From Crystallibacter degradans (GTDB taxonomy: Bacteria > Actinomycetota > Actinomycetes > Actinomycetales > Micrococcaceae), in the NCBI RefSeq assembly GCF_012952295.1, contig NZ_JABBCH010000009.1, positions 1 through 64,000 of the forward strand: DNA of 64,000 nt, written 5' to 3'. Numbering within the stretch: the first letter of the stretch is position 1; each line of letters opens with the position of its first letter. Shown piece by piece: positions 44,490-53,326 of this stretch. A program made the position numbers and the translations under genes. The notes beneath the pieces are model-generated. The model saw only the letters and a list, made by a program, of their open reading frames with translations. It had not been told where the DNA came from and did not search any database.

Positions 44490-44779
44490 GTTGCTTCCTT
44501 CTAGGCCTGCTTTGCGTGTTCCATATGCAAACACCGTTCCCGCTGCCTAGGTGAAACGCTAGGCGGGAACGGGGTCCCGCGGCAAGCATGAAGCGCCAGC
44601 TGATTTCGCTTTTACTCGCCGGGCACTGCGCTGAAGCGGCGCCCGCCCCCCGGCCGCCTAGGCAGTTCATGATCCGGGGCACCTCCGGAACTGAGGACTC
44701 CACCCGTTGCCGGTGCCGTTGCCTAGTGGAAATCCTGCTCTGTAACGGGTGGGGATGACGCGATAGCAGTGCCACCTGA

Positions 44780-47700
44780 TCAAGGCTCCAGAGGCTCACC
44801 GCCGTTCAGCAGTAGGTCGATCGCCACGGGCACTCCTGAGGGGCGTTCCTTAATGCTCAGCAGTCGAGCAGTGTTGAGGTCCTTCTGCCTGGTCGTATTG
44901 GGGGCCATCAGGCCTTCATCCCACATCGACCTCCACGAGCTGGGTCCTTTTTGGCCAGGAGGAATGAGGGCAGGAAACTTTTCCTCAGCGATCTTGAATG
45001 CACTTATGGGGTCGAACAAGGCAACGGTTCGACCCTCATGCACGTAGATGCTGCCGACGCAGATTCCTTTGGGCATAGGGTGTTCGTCGTGGCCGACGGT
45101 CCAGCCGAGTGCATGCCAATTCTCGGGAGCTTTGGTGGGATCAGTCCCGTCGATCAGGTGACAGTACCCGGCTGCAAGCGCAGAGGCAAGGGCTTGTGCA
45201 AGTGCCTGGCCCGGACTTGCTTTCGCATGGTCTGCGGCAGTTGACACAGTCAGCGAGCGAATCCTCTGCGGCAGTCCCGTCTCGAAGTCCAGAATTTTTC
45301 GGTATTCGTCGCCGAGATTTACGTACTGTGCCATATCGTCAAGCAAAGCGTAGACCACCGAGAGATCACCTGCGAGCTTACCGGCGCGATCCGCAGCGGC
45401 CATGCCGACTGTCGAGCTGCATTCAACAGCAGCCTTCTGGTGCCTCCTCAGTTCTTCGCCCAGCCACGAGCGCATTCTCTCCCATGACGTCATGCCACTG
45501 CCTGGGCCACTGGAGAAGCGGCTGTCGGTCGACGCAAGATGGCGGATGTAGGAAATTAGGTGGGAAGTGAATCTGGCCTGAGTTCCATCGGACACAGCCA
45601 GTTCGGTGATGGCAGCCGTCCTCTTGTGATCGGGGTGAAGGCTTCCAGTACCAATGTGGACAGGAATAGTTCTCTCACGTGCACTAGGCGTCGTCAATTG
45701 GTTCTCGCCTGTGATGATGAGCTGAGCAATGGGAAAGTTCCGCTCTTGCGCCTGTGCATCTCGGTCGGAGCGACCCTTCGCAGCATTGTTGAACACGTTT
45801 CGGATCGTGTCTTCGAGGTGTGCACTTTTGTTTTGTGCAGCGTCCCTAGACGCGGAAGGAGCAAGATCATCAATGACCCAGATGGGAACGCTGGACAGGA
45901 CCTTTTCGGTGTATGCGAGAGTGTCACCGGCGGAGCCGGGAGGCATATCGATCCAAGCCGACTTGTCGCGTGCCCAGAAGTACATGGCCGTTTCCGCACT
46001 GAAGGTCTTGCCGCGTCCTTTAGGGCCCCAGATATAGATGGAGGTCTTTGGCCGGAGCGGCAGGCAGGGGCGGAGTGCAGCGGCTAGTATGACCGCTGCC
46101 GCTGCCGGGTCGCTCCACGCTTCCGAACGGACATAGGTATCCAGAATCGTGCGGAAGTCCTTTCTAACCTGCTCCACATCAGCTGCGTCTTTCCAGTTGA
46201 GCTCGCTGATCTCTCCGAAACCATACCTGAGTGAAGTCTCTGGGCTCGGTGTCTTGATTTCGGACGTAACGTCCTCATGCGCCGGAATTACCTGTTCGCC
46301 TGCTATGAACGCGGGCAGACCGTGGGCTGTAGGCACCCATCCCATTTGCTGCCAAACCATCGAATCCCTACGTTCGTCCCGACGATGTACTTTAACTGCC
46401 TGAAGGAAACCCTCTGCGTGTTGATGCCTGGGGGGCCAATTCGGATGCATCAGCAGCTCAGTCGGTATCACCGCTCCATGGCGGATCCAATCAACCGGCT
46501 GGTAGTGCAGAATTTCCTTGGGGCCGGTTACCTGACAGGTTTCCTCCGGCGATCCGCGGTACTCCCAGTTCACTTCCACATCAACGAATACCTTGCCGTT
46601 GGCGGCGGCCTCCATGCAGCCAGTCTTCAGCTCACGTGCCGTGGGCCGCCGCCGCGTGAGGAGCTTGGTGATGCGGCCGCCGAGCGGAATTCGTTCTTCC
46701 CAGCGCAGGGTAGGTGCTTCATCGCTCCTGGCCGATTGCACGAATTGTTCAGTCCTCAACCCGTCCTCGCTGATACGCCATGCTCCTGGCTTGGTCTCTT
46801 CATTGCTGCTTGGTGCTGTCGGCATCTCGAGTACGGAAGCGGAAATCAGTTCGTCCAAGCGGGCACCCGATCCCAGGAGAGAACGAAGGTTTCCGTCTGG
46901 AAAGAGTGACCGGCCCGCAAGCGGCGGCAGAAAAAGCGCCCTCGGGGTCGACACCGACGGGTTGTGTTCCAGGGCCTCCCAGACAGTGGATGCCTCTTGA
47001 TGAGACTTAGCGAGGGAAGCGTGCTGCGGGTCGAAGACGAGCAGGACCTCAGACGGAAGTTCTGCACCGGCCAGGTCATCCGGCAGCGAGGGCCGGTGCA
47101 ATGCCAAGGCATCCGTGGACAGGACCAGCACCCGATCTTCAAAGGGAACCATTTCCATAATGTCCGTGAGTCTCCGCGCCGAGTTCTGGCCGGATCGGGC
47201 CAGTTCGTCACGGCTGATGCCTGAATTGAAAAGGGATTGCGTCAGCCAGGCGTCTGCGGCCATAGGAGAAGGCACACAGACGGCGACATTCGCTTTTTCG
47301 ATCCAGGACTTGGGTGTTGAGGGGTGTACGCCCAATGAACCGCCCACCTTCATCGTGAAGTTGTGGCGTTCCGGTTCGCCGAGGTGTTCGGGCGAGCAGA
47401 TGACGAAACTTTCGGCATGGTTAGGACGATTCCCTTTGTGGAGGGAGTCCCGGAGGCTGGCCAGCGAATGCCACGGAATAAAGAGCCCGTCACGCTTCTG
47501 GAACTGCTTCTTCCAGGCCTTGCCTAGTGTCGTTGAAAGTTTGACCCCGGCTTCTTTCAGTCGATCGGAAGTCGTAGCTGCATCCATGACCGCATATCCA
47601 CGCGCGTGTACAACGAGGGGAGCGATGCTTGACGACGAAAGCCATCTGGCCGCCGGGCCATGGAGGGATTCTCGATAGTCATCCGAAGTCCATCGCGGTA

Positions 47701-47857
47701 CTTCCGTAGGAAAGAAAGCGTTCTGCGCAGCCTCGAGAATGGAACCGGGAAATGCAGGCCCTGTTCGCAGCGCGGAATGATTCGCCACATTCATTCTTTT
47801 GTCCGTTCTTGTGTCAGTGGCAACTGTATGAGCCGCCAGTGGGTGCTTATGCTTCAA
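44780..47857 (-). CDS. Large primase/helicase-like replication protein (DUF927-like)
   Basis: 1025 aa from TTG at 47857, or 1004 aa from ATG at 47794; no clear ribosome site for either. An AAA-type core lies at about residues 600-740: SIYIWGPKGRGKTFSAETAM (Walker A near 610), VPIWVIDDLAP (Walker B near 659), and QLIITGENQLTTPSARERTI as sensor. Upstream a TOPRIM/DUF3854-like region may lie around residues 190-330 (ANVAVCVPSPMAADAWL, LPSEVLLVFDP). The order resembles element-encoded helicase-primases with a DUF927 domain, so it probably starts element replication. A small HTH gene overlaps its 5' end. Confidence 0.68.
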   Translation of the reverse strand: MKHKHPLAAHTVATDTRTDKRMNVANHSALRTGPAFPGSILEAAQNAFFPTEVPRWTSDDYRESLHGPAARWLSSSSIAPLVVHARGYAVMDAATTSDRLKEAGVKLSTTLGKAWKKQFQKRDGLFIPWHSLASLRDSLHKGNRPNHAESFVICSPEHLGEPERHNFTMKVGGSLGVHPSTPKSWIEKANVAVCVPSPMAADAWLTQSLFNSGISRDELARSGQNSARRLTDIMEMVPFEDRVLVLSTDALALHRPSLPDDLAGAELPSEVLLVFDPQHASLAKSHQEASTVWEALEHNPSVSTPRALFLPPLAGRSLFPDGNLRSLLGSGARLDELISASVLEMPTAPSSNEETKPGAWRISEDGLRTEQFVQSARSDEAPTLRWEERIPLGGRITKLLTRRRPTARELKTGCMEAAANGKVFVDVEVNWEYRGSPEETCQVTGPKEILHYQPVDWIRHGAVIPTELLMHPNWPPRHQHAEGFLQAVKVHRRDERRDSMVWQQMGWVPTAHGLPAFIAGEQVIPAHEDVTSEIKTPSPETSLRYGFGEISELNWKDAADVEQVRKDFRTILDTYVRSEAWSDPAAAAVILAAALRPCLPLRPKTSIYIWGPKGRGKTFSAETAMYFWARDKSAWIDMPPGSAGDTLAYTEKVLSSVPIWVIDDLAPSASRDAAQNKSAHLEDTIRNVFNNAAKGRSDRDAQAQERNFPIAQLIITGENQLTTPSARERTIPVHIGTGSLHPDHKRTAAITELAVSDGTQARFTSHLISYIRHLASTDSRFSSGPGSGMTSWERMRSWLGEELRRHQKAAVECSSTVGMAAADRAGKLAGDLSVVYALLDDMAQYVNLGDEYRKILDFETGLPQRIRSLTVSTAADHAKASPGQALAQALASALAAGYCHLIDGTDPTKAPENWHALGWTVGHDEHPMPKGICVGSIYVHEGRTVALFDPISAFKIAEEKFPALIPPGQKGPSSWRSMWDEGLMAPNTTRQKDLNTARLLSIKERPSGVPVAIDLLLNGGEPLEP

Positions 47858-48068
47858 TAGGTTCTGAAGATGCAGGCGTGCGGGCTTGGGCGAGGATCTC
47901 GGCTACGTCGCTTGGCGCGAACCGGATCGTTCGAGCATCGAGCCGTGTGTGCCTCCAAAGTCGCCGATAGCACTTTTCCCGCACGCTCCTTTCGCTGACG
48001 CCGAGTCTGTTCGCGAGTTCAGCGGGTGTAATGAGTTGGTCATTCGGTTCCACGACGATTCCCTTCAT
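47847..48068 (-). CDS. Excisionase-like HTH protein
   Basis: 73 aa from ATG 48068 (MKGIVVEPNDQLITPAELAN), or 82 aa from 48095. A MerR/Xis-type helix-turn-helix is clear: ITPAELANRLGVSERSVREK, followed by WRHTRLDARTIRFAPSDVAE. Such proteins control excision or replication of integrative elements. It overlaps the large replication gene by 11 nt, so the two are one unit. No tyrosine integrase is visible in the window. Confidence 0.75.
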   Translation of the reverse strand: MKGIVVEPNDQLITPAELANRLGVSERSVREKCYRRLWRHTRLDARTIRFAPSDVAEILAQARTPASSEPIEA

Positions 48069-48276
48069 CTCTGGTCTCTGATCCGCCCTATGCATGAAGG
48101 AGTCGGTATCGGTGACAAAAAGTCTTTGCTGGCCAGAAAACGTGCATTAGCGGAGGAGAAAAAGCCCCATCGGATGGGGCTGAACCACAGTGCGGAGGGC
48201 AAGCTCTTCTGATGTCGGCTGCCCCGAGGTCGTTTTGAGCGTTCACCTGCGGCCGACGAATCTCCTCATACCAGGA

Positions 48277-48579
48277 TCAGGAACTCACGCCTCCTGGGAA
48301 TTCCCTCGAAACCATCCCCCAGAAAATGGCGTCTTCACTGGCTGCCCTAACTGATCCCACCTGACGAGGCCCGCATGAATCCTGTCCCTCGCTGGGCATG
48401 ATCTCCGGACTTCCTTTCTGCTGATTCAGTAGCAGGGCAACGAGCCCGTCGACTAGTGCCAGGCGTGTGGTGCCACTCATCCGAAGATAGGATTCTGCTG
48501 CCGCAGTTCGACCCTTCCGTTGGAAGTCGGCCAGAAACCGGCCAGCTACAGACAATCGATCATCTTGATTTGGAAACAT
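48277..48579 (-). CDS. Hypothetical protein
   Basis: 100 aa. GGAGGA lies close to the ATG at 48579. The first 60 residues look like a folded helical protein (LSVAGRFLADFQRKGRTAAA, YLRMSGTTRLALVDGLVALL); the C-terminus is less typical. No family recognised. It is on the same strand and upstream of the HTH-replication unit. Confidence 0.5.
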   Translation of the reverse strand: MFPNQDDRLSVAGRFLADFQRKGRTAAAESYLRMSGTTRLALVDGLVALLLNQQKGSPEIMPSEGQDSCGPRQVGSVRAASEDAIFWGMVSREFPGGVSS

Positions 48580-49391
48580 CGTCCTCCGTCCGTGGAACGA
48601 ACCGCGAGCAGTTGCGTCGCCCAGTGCCTATGCAGGCAAGCGAGGGGACGCCGCGGATTCTTCCGTCAACGACACGATGTGGACCCTGCCGCTGATGGCG
48701 AGGCTTGAAGCGGAATCGTCCTGATGCTTCGCCTATTTCGTATTGCGCCGGCTGCCGTTCCAACTGCCCAATTCACAGTGAGCTAATGACTGCTCAGCCC
48801 GTTGTCGGGAAGACCAGCCATCGGACCGGTCGGAAAACTCCTCGAAGCGGCAAGGCGAAATGCTCGTGAAAGCGGCAGCGCGTGCAGCATCTAGGTGCTT
48901 CTGCAGCGAGTAACGTTGGATTCCCTTGCCACTGCGGTGACCCGGGGCACTCTGGCATGGTCCAGCAGGTCGCATACTGGCTGGGCAACCTCGGACAACC
49001 CCGTGCCGAGGAATAAGCCGACCCGTAAGACAACCGTCTTCCCCTTATCTCTCTCTATTTCTAGAGGTTAAGAGAGAGATATAAGTGTTTAGTGCCACCC
49101 GGGCCACCTGTTTGTACACCTGCTGCAAGTGAACGCAGAAGCGTAAATGGGCTCCAATCACCGGTTTACATACGGTTACTATCTTTAGTTCTGTCCTGCG
49201 GTTTCAGGTCGCATAGGTGGCCCCGGTGCAACGGGCCGCTGCCGGTACACCGTTGGGGCCGTCAAATGCGACAGATTCCGTCCTTGACCGGCGGTATGCC
49301 GTCGGTCAAGGACGGTCGACCGGATTCAGGGTGACGCCGGGGCAGACATCGCGATCCGTCGAGTCTTGACGGCAGTTGCATCGGCTAAGGG
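48580..49391. other. Intergenic region with repeat, no gene recognised
   Basis: Short frames exist on both strands but none is convincing. It contains the repeat at 49049-49113 and a hairpin-like CCGTCCTTGACC/GGTCAAGGACGG pair near 49275-49313. Confidence 0.45.
49049..49113 (+). repeat. Second copy of the repeat at 18345-18400
   Basis: A CTCTCT...AGAGAG stem-loop, a short A/T stretch and, at 49094-49113, GCCACCCGGGCCACCTGTTT, in the same order and orientation as at 18.35 kb. Confidence 0.8.
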
Positions 49392-49652
49392 CTAACCACC
49401 AGCCCGCAGAGCCATGACGTGAGCAAGTCGGCTGGCTGCCGTCGGGCGGGCACTGACCCTGGCCGCCAGTGGCAGAGAATACTGGCCTTCGTCAATAACG
49501 ACAGGCTGGATGGTGTGGAGGCGAGCTTGGAGGATGCCCTGGGATAGCCGCGGCTTCCCTTGCAGTTTCGTGAACTTTAGGTCAGATAGGTTCTCTCCGG
49601 TGGCCCGATCCGGGAGTTCCAAGGCCAAAAGTGTCTTAGCAAGATGGTTCAC
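49392..49652 (-). CDS. Hypothetical protein divergent from the resolvase
   Basis: 86 aa starting MNHLAKTLLALELPDRATGE. AGGA lies 11 nt before the ATG at 49652, a weak site. The composition is plausible for a small soluble protein, but no motif is recognised and no relative is known to me. Divergent from the serine resolvase, with 60 nt between. Confidence 0.35.
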   Translation of the reverse strand: MNHLAKTLLALELPDRATGENLSDLKFTKLQGKPRLSQGILQARLHTIQPVVIDEGQYSLPLAARVSARPTAASRLAHVMALRAGG

Positions 49653-49712
49653 TATTCCTGTATCACGTTCCCTTGAAGATGCCGGAGACGATACCGATTA
49701 GAGGAGATCGCA

Positions 49713-50378
49713 GTGAAACTCGGTTACGCGCGTACTAGTAGGACCGACCAGGACGCCAGTATGCAGGTAGATGCCCTCATCCAGGCCGGCGTCGCAGCAG
49801 ACAAGATCTTTATCGACGAGCTCTCCGGTGCGAAGGAGGCAAAGGATCGGCCTGGAATGCAGGAGCTGTTGCAGTATGTCCGAAGTGATGACGATGTCTA
49901 CTTTTGGCGTCTGGACCGGATTGGCCGATCGGTGGTCGATGTCCTGAACACTGTCAATGAGTTAGTCGAGCGGGGTGTGCGACTGCACTCGATCATGGAC
50001 AGCGTCGATCCTACTTCGCCACAGGGCAGAATGCAGCTGGCGATGATGGCTACTCTCGCCGAATATGAGCGGGAACTGATAAACGAGCGGGTGCGCGCTG
50101 GCGTGATCGCCGCACAGAAGCGTGGGGTTCGATTCGGGCCATCCCCCCTGGACGAAGCGATCGCTAAAGAACGTGTCGCCACCGCAAGGCGGATGATGGC
50201 TGCCGGTAAGCCCGCTAACTTGGCGGCCAAGACCGTCGGGTGGTCTAAGTCAACGATGTACCGGTACTTGAAAACTTATGGGAATGAGCCCATGGAAGAA
50301 GATGCCCCGGTGCGCCCAGGCAAGGATGGGTCCAAATATGCGGCGAGGAGGCGCAGTATGCCGCCCCGTGAACAGTGA
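49713..50378 (+). CDS. Serine recombinase (resolvase/invertase family)
   Basis: 221 aa from the GTG at 49713, with AGAGGAGATCG upstream. Catalytic serine domain: LGYARTSRTDQDASMQ with Ser9 in the Y-A-R-T-S motif, then DELSGAKEAKDRPGMQELL, WRLDRIGRSVVDV and YERELINERVRAG. A C-terminal Hin-type HTH ends WSKSTMYRYLKTYG. Such enzymes resolve cointegrates or invert DNA, or keep plasmids monomeric. Its res site would be expected in the 60-nt gap upstream. It is the last recognisable mobile-element gene before the tRNA. Confidence 0.92.
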   Translation: MKLGYARTSRTDQDASMQVDALIQAGVAADKIFIDELSGAKEAKDRPGMQELLQYVRSDDDVYFWRLDRIGRSVVDVLNTVNELVERGVRLHSIMDSVDPTSPQGRMQLAMMATLAEYERELINERVRAGVIAAQKRGVRFGPSPLDEAIAKERVATARRMMAAGKPANLAAKTVGWSKSTMYRYLKTYGNEPMEEDAPVRPGKDGSKYAARRRSMPPREQ

Positions 50379-50510
50379 TGGCCTCCGAGGGTGCATCGCA
50401 CCTTTCCGATTAGCGCTGGTGCCAGAGTCGCCGAACACAACAACTGGCCCGAGTGATGGCATATCTCTAACGGCAGCCGTGGTACCAGAATCAACTCAGA
50501 TTGGACATGC

Positions 50511-50837
50511 ATGTTCGATGTATACGAAGTTACTGACCATGACACGGCTACGTATCGAATGACTTCCGCTGCGGGTACTGCTTATTTACTGGATCTGAGG
50601 CCTCCCAGTCGTACGCTGACTCGGCTTCCATTCGAACACGATCAACATCCCGGATTTGCTTTGGACCCAGCAAGGGGGCTCCGTCGCGACGGCGAGCCAC
50701 TGCGTCTTGTGTTTCTGGATACTTTAAGAGTGGGGGAGAGCGCGCGCTTTTGGCTGGACGTGCGTGAAGATGGCGTCTTAACCTGGCGGGAAACCACCCC
50801 CATAACGAGCATTACCGAACTGAAGAATGAATCGTAG
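50511..50837 (+). CDS. Hypothetical protein
   Basis: 108 aa, starting MFDVYEVTDHDTATYRMTSA at ATG 50511; no strong ribosome site. Beta-rich composition (AYLLDLRPPSRTLTRLPFEH, LRLVFLDTLRVGESARFWLD). Probably real because codon use and composition look natural, but no family is recognised. Confidence 0.55.
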   Translation: MFDVYEVTDHDTATYRMTSAAGTAYLLDLRPPSRTLTRLPFEHDQHPGFALDPARGLRRDGEPLRLVFLDTLRVGESARFWLDVREDGVLTWRETTPITSITELKNES

Positions 50838-51129
50838 CGCATATGGGCTGTCTACCCGTCTTTCACCGCGGAAGGGCGACTATTGTCCGACATTTTCCTG
50901 ATGAAGGCCATCTCTCTGTTTCACCACGAGTCGGGCATCGTTGTTCGAGGGTCTCTTTGAGTGGCTGGCCACGCCGGCGCAGCACTTCGCGGTCTCCCGA
51001 TGAGGGGTAAATACATTGAATGGCTCAGTGGCTTGACCGAGGCGGACGGCTGGTCGTTAGGGCGGTAGCTGAGCGCCGGCGGAAAATAAATATCCCGTAA
51101 ATAGCCCTTTTGTGGATTCAGGCCAAAGT
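50838..51129. other. Intergenic, nothing recognised
   Basis: About 290 nt between the hypothetical gene and the tRNA terminator. I see no gene and no copy of the tRNA 3' end. Confidence 0.4.
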
Positions 51130-51174
51130 AAAACCCCGCCTGCTCAAGCGTTTTGCCTAGTCAGACGGGGTTTT
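51130..51174 (-). terminator. Terminator downstream of tRNA-Lys
   Basis: AAAACCCCGCCTG (51130-51142) pairs with CAGACGGGGTTTT (51162-51174) with one mismatch. On the minus strand it follows the tRNA 3' end by 5 nt and ends in a T-run. Confidence 0.85.
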
Positions 51175-51178
51175 CTAG

Positions 51179-51251
51179 TGCACCCCCCGGGACTCGAACC
51201 CGGAACCCATTGATTAAGAGTCAATTGCTCTGCCAGTTGAGCTAGAGGTGC
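51179..51251 (-). tRNA. tRNA-Lys (anticodon CUU)
   Basis: 73 nt. The acceptor arm GCACCTC pairs with GGGGTGC, the D arm has AGCTCAACTGGCAGAGC, the anticodon loop reads CTCTTAA with anticodon CTT, and the T arm has GGGTTCGAGTCCC. The discriminator is A at 51179; CCA is not encoded. tRNA 3' ends are common integration sites, and accessory DNA lies on the 3' side here. Confidence 0.97.
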
Positions 51252-51362
51252 AGTGTGTTCGGAAGAGTTTCGGACCTTTTTGTTTCCGTTCTCTCCCTCG
51301 CAACGACATGTAACTCTAGCAGGACTTTTTGGTGAATGCGAAATCCAGCGGGGGATTGTTGG

Positions 51363-52481
51363 CTACTTCACAGAAACGGCCAACATGCGGTCCGGATCGC
51401 CCCCGTTTGTCAGTACCCATAGGTCGCCTTCGGGAGAGAGCGCCACGTCGCGGAGCCTGCCGTACTTGTCCGTTAGGAGCGCCGTAGGTTCTCCCGCGCC
51501 TTCCTCGGTCAGTTCTACGCGCCACAGCCGTTCGCCCCGCAGGGCCGCTATCCAGGCCACATCCTCCACAATAGCCATGCCGCTGGGGGAGGCCTCCGCC
51601 GTCGAAGACCAAACCACGACGGCGTCCACAAACCTTTCGTCTCCAGGGGCGCCGGTAACGGCGGGCCAGCCGTAGTTCTGTCCCGGCTCGATGAGGTTGA
51701 GCTCGTCGTCCTCGGTGGGGCCGAATTCGGTGGCCCACATGCGGCCCTGCGAATCCCAATCCATGCCTTGGACGTTTCTGTGCCCATAGCTGTATACGGG
51801 ACTGTCCGGGAAGGGATTGCCCGGGGCCGGCTCCCCGTCGATAGTGACCCGGAGAATCTTGCCGCCCAGGGAATCCAGGTTCTGCGCCGTTTCGGAATTG
51901 CTCGCGTCGCCGGTGGAGACATAGAGGTAGCCGTCCGGGCCGAACTCCAGCCGTCCGCCGTTGTGGATCCGCGATTTGGGGATCCCGGTGACAACATCGC
52001 GCATGTCCGAGAGGGTGCCCTCGTTCCAGCGGTAGCTGATGACCCGGTTGTCCTGAGGGGACGTCAGATAGACAAAGAGGCGCTGGTTTTCGGCGAAGTC
52101 CGGGCCGATGGCGAGACCCATCAGGCCGCCCTCTCCCGTTGTTTCGAGCGGGGAGTCAATTGGCACGGAAGCCACGGTGCGTCCGTCCCTGACGTGTTTG
52201 ATCAGCCCGGTGTCGTTTTCCGAAATGAGCGCACTCCCATCCGGCAGCACTGCGATGGACCAGGGCGTCTCCAAGTCCGTAGCTGCCGTTGTGACCCGGC
52301 CGCCTGATGACGAGGTGCTCCCGGTGCCTGGGGCGGGGTTATCGGACGGACCGGTGCAAGCCGCCAAGCCAAGCGCCAAGAGCGCAGCGGTGGCTGGGAG
52401 CCGGCCGCGCCGAAGAATACTCTTGCGGCGCCCGCCGCGCCCTCCGGAGATGCCAGTGGGGGGCAGCGGCCTAGGTCGCAT
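51363..52481 (-). CDS. PQQ-type sugar dehydrogenase lipoprotein (sorbosone dehydrogenase family)
   Basis: 372 aa from ATG 52481. An N-terminal lipobox segment (ATAALLALGLAACTGPS) indicates a lipoprotein anchored outside the membrane. The beta-propeller of soluble glucose dehydrogenase type follows: LETPWSIAVLPDGSALISEN, GEGGLMGLAIGPDF, HNGGRLEFGPDGYLYVSTGD, YSYGHRNVQGMDWDSQGRMW and EFGPTEDDELNLIEPGQNYG. Relatives oxidise aldoses with PQQ; no PQQ synthesis genes are visible. It overlaps the 3' end of the next gene by 11 nt, so they form one transcript. Confidence 0.87.
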   Translation of the reverse strand: MRPRPLPPTGISGGRGGRRKSILRRGRLPATAALLALGLAACTGPSDNPAPGTGSTSSSGGRVTTAATDLETPWSIAVLPDGSALISENDTGLIKHVRDGRTVASVPIDSPLETTGEGGLMGLAIGPDFAENQRLFVYLTSPQDNRVISYRWNEGTLSDMRDVVTGIPKSRIHNGGRLEFGPDGYLYVSTGDASNSETAQNLDSLGGKILRVTIDGEPAPGNPFPDSPVYSYGHRNVQGMDWDSQGRMWATEFGPTEDDELNLIEPGQNYGWPAVTGAPGDERFVDAVVVWSSTAEASPSGMAIVEDVAWIAALRGERLWRVELTEEGAGEPTALLTDKYGRLRDVALSPEGDLWVLTNGGDPDRMLAVSVK

Positions 52482-53184
52482 TCGTGCCGCGGTCGTCGTC
52501 GTTGTCCTCAACCTTGTCCACCCGCGGCTCGATGACGGTTTCGCCGTCGTGCGAAGGCCACTGCGTTTCATCGTAAAGCGGATCCTGGCTGTCCGCGGTG
52601 CTGCCGCGTTCCTGTGGCTTCGGTTCCGCCTCGGTCTCCGGAACACCGGGGCTTGCCTGGGATGCAGACCGACCCTTTCCCTGCTCGCCGGTGGCTCCGG
52701 TGAAGGAACCGGCTGGCGCATCCGGCTCCACCGGTGCAGCGTGCTTGCCGTGCGTAGGCGCCGGGGCGTCGGAGTCTTCAATGTATTTGTCCTCGACGGC
52801 GGGCTCGGAGTGCGCTGTTTCCGCGGCGCTCTCGGTCCAGCCGTCGATAGGTTCGGAGCCCTTGTCGTTCAAGCCTGTCTCATTGGTATGTCCGGCAATG
52901 AGACCGCCCGTAGCTGCACCGGCCGCGACGCCGCCGGCCGCCGGTTCGGAGCGGTGCGCTACATTGCCTTGCCGCGGCTTCGGGTCATCCTCTGTCACGC
53001 CCATCCTTCCGACAGTAGGGGCCTGGGCGGCCGCATCCGAGGGCCCGTGCGCCATGTTGGTCGGTGCGTGGCCCAGCGGTCCGCTCGAGGCCGGCACCTG
53101 CCCTGCCGAGGAGCCCCGGGTGAAAAGCCACCACAACAACGCAGCCACGATGACGACAATCAGTACCCAGATGAACCATTCCAT
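52471..53184 (-). CDS. Membrane-anchored, mostly disordered protein
   Basis: 237 aa. One N-terminal TM helix (MEWFIWVLIVVIVAALLWWL) is followed by about 210 residues rich in Ala, Pro, Glu, Asp and Gly without clear secondary structure, ending in an acidic tail (KVEDNDDDRGTNAT). No domain recognised. Overlaps the sugar dehydrogenase gene and is probably co-expressed with it. Confidence 0.8.
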   Translation of the reverse strand: MEWFIWVLIVVIVAALLWWLFTRGSSAGQVPASSGPLGHAPTNMAHGPSDAAAQAPTVGRMGVTEDDPKPRQGNVAHRSEPAAGGVAAGAATGGLIAGHTNETGLNDKGSEPIDGWTESAAETAHSEPAVEDKYIEDSDAPAPTHGKHAAPVEPDAPAGSFTGATGEQGKGRSASQASPGVPETEAEPKPQERGSTADSQDPLYDETQWPSHDGETVIEPRVDKVEDNDDDRGTNAT

Positions 53185-53326
53185 GACGGGACCTTCTTCG
53201 GTTGGCGGCGTGGATCGTCTGATGCGTACGTTAGTTCCCGCCCCAGAGCATGTCCATAGCTAGGCGTCGGGCCAGCAGGCCCGGCTGCTTTGGGAGCACT
53301 GCGGCCGCCGGGCTAAAGTTCCGAAC

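Noticed and set aside
51130-51251. tRNA-Lys as attachment site of an integrated element
   Set aside because: I searched by eye for a second copy of the tRNA 3' end (CACCCCCCGGGACTCGAACC) to the left and found none in the window. No tyrosine integrase is present either.
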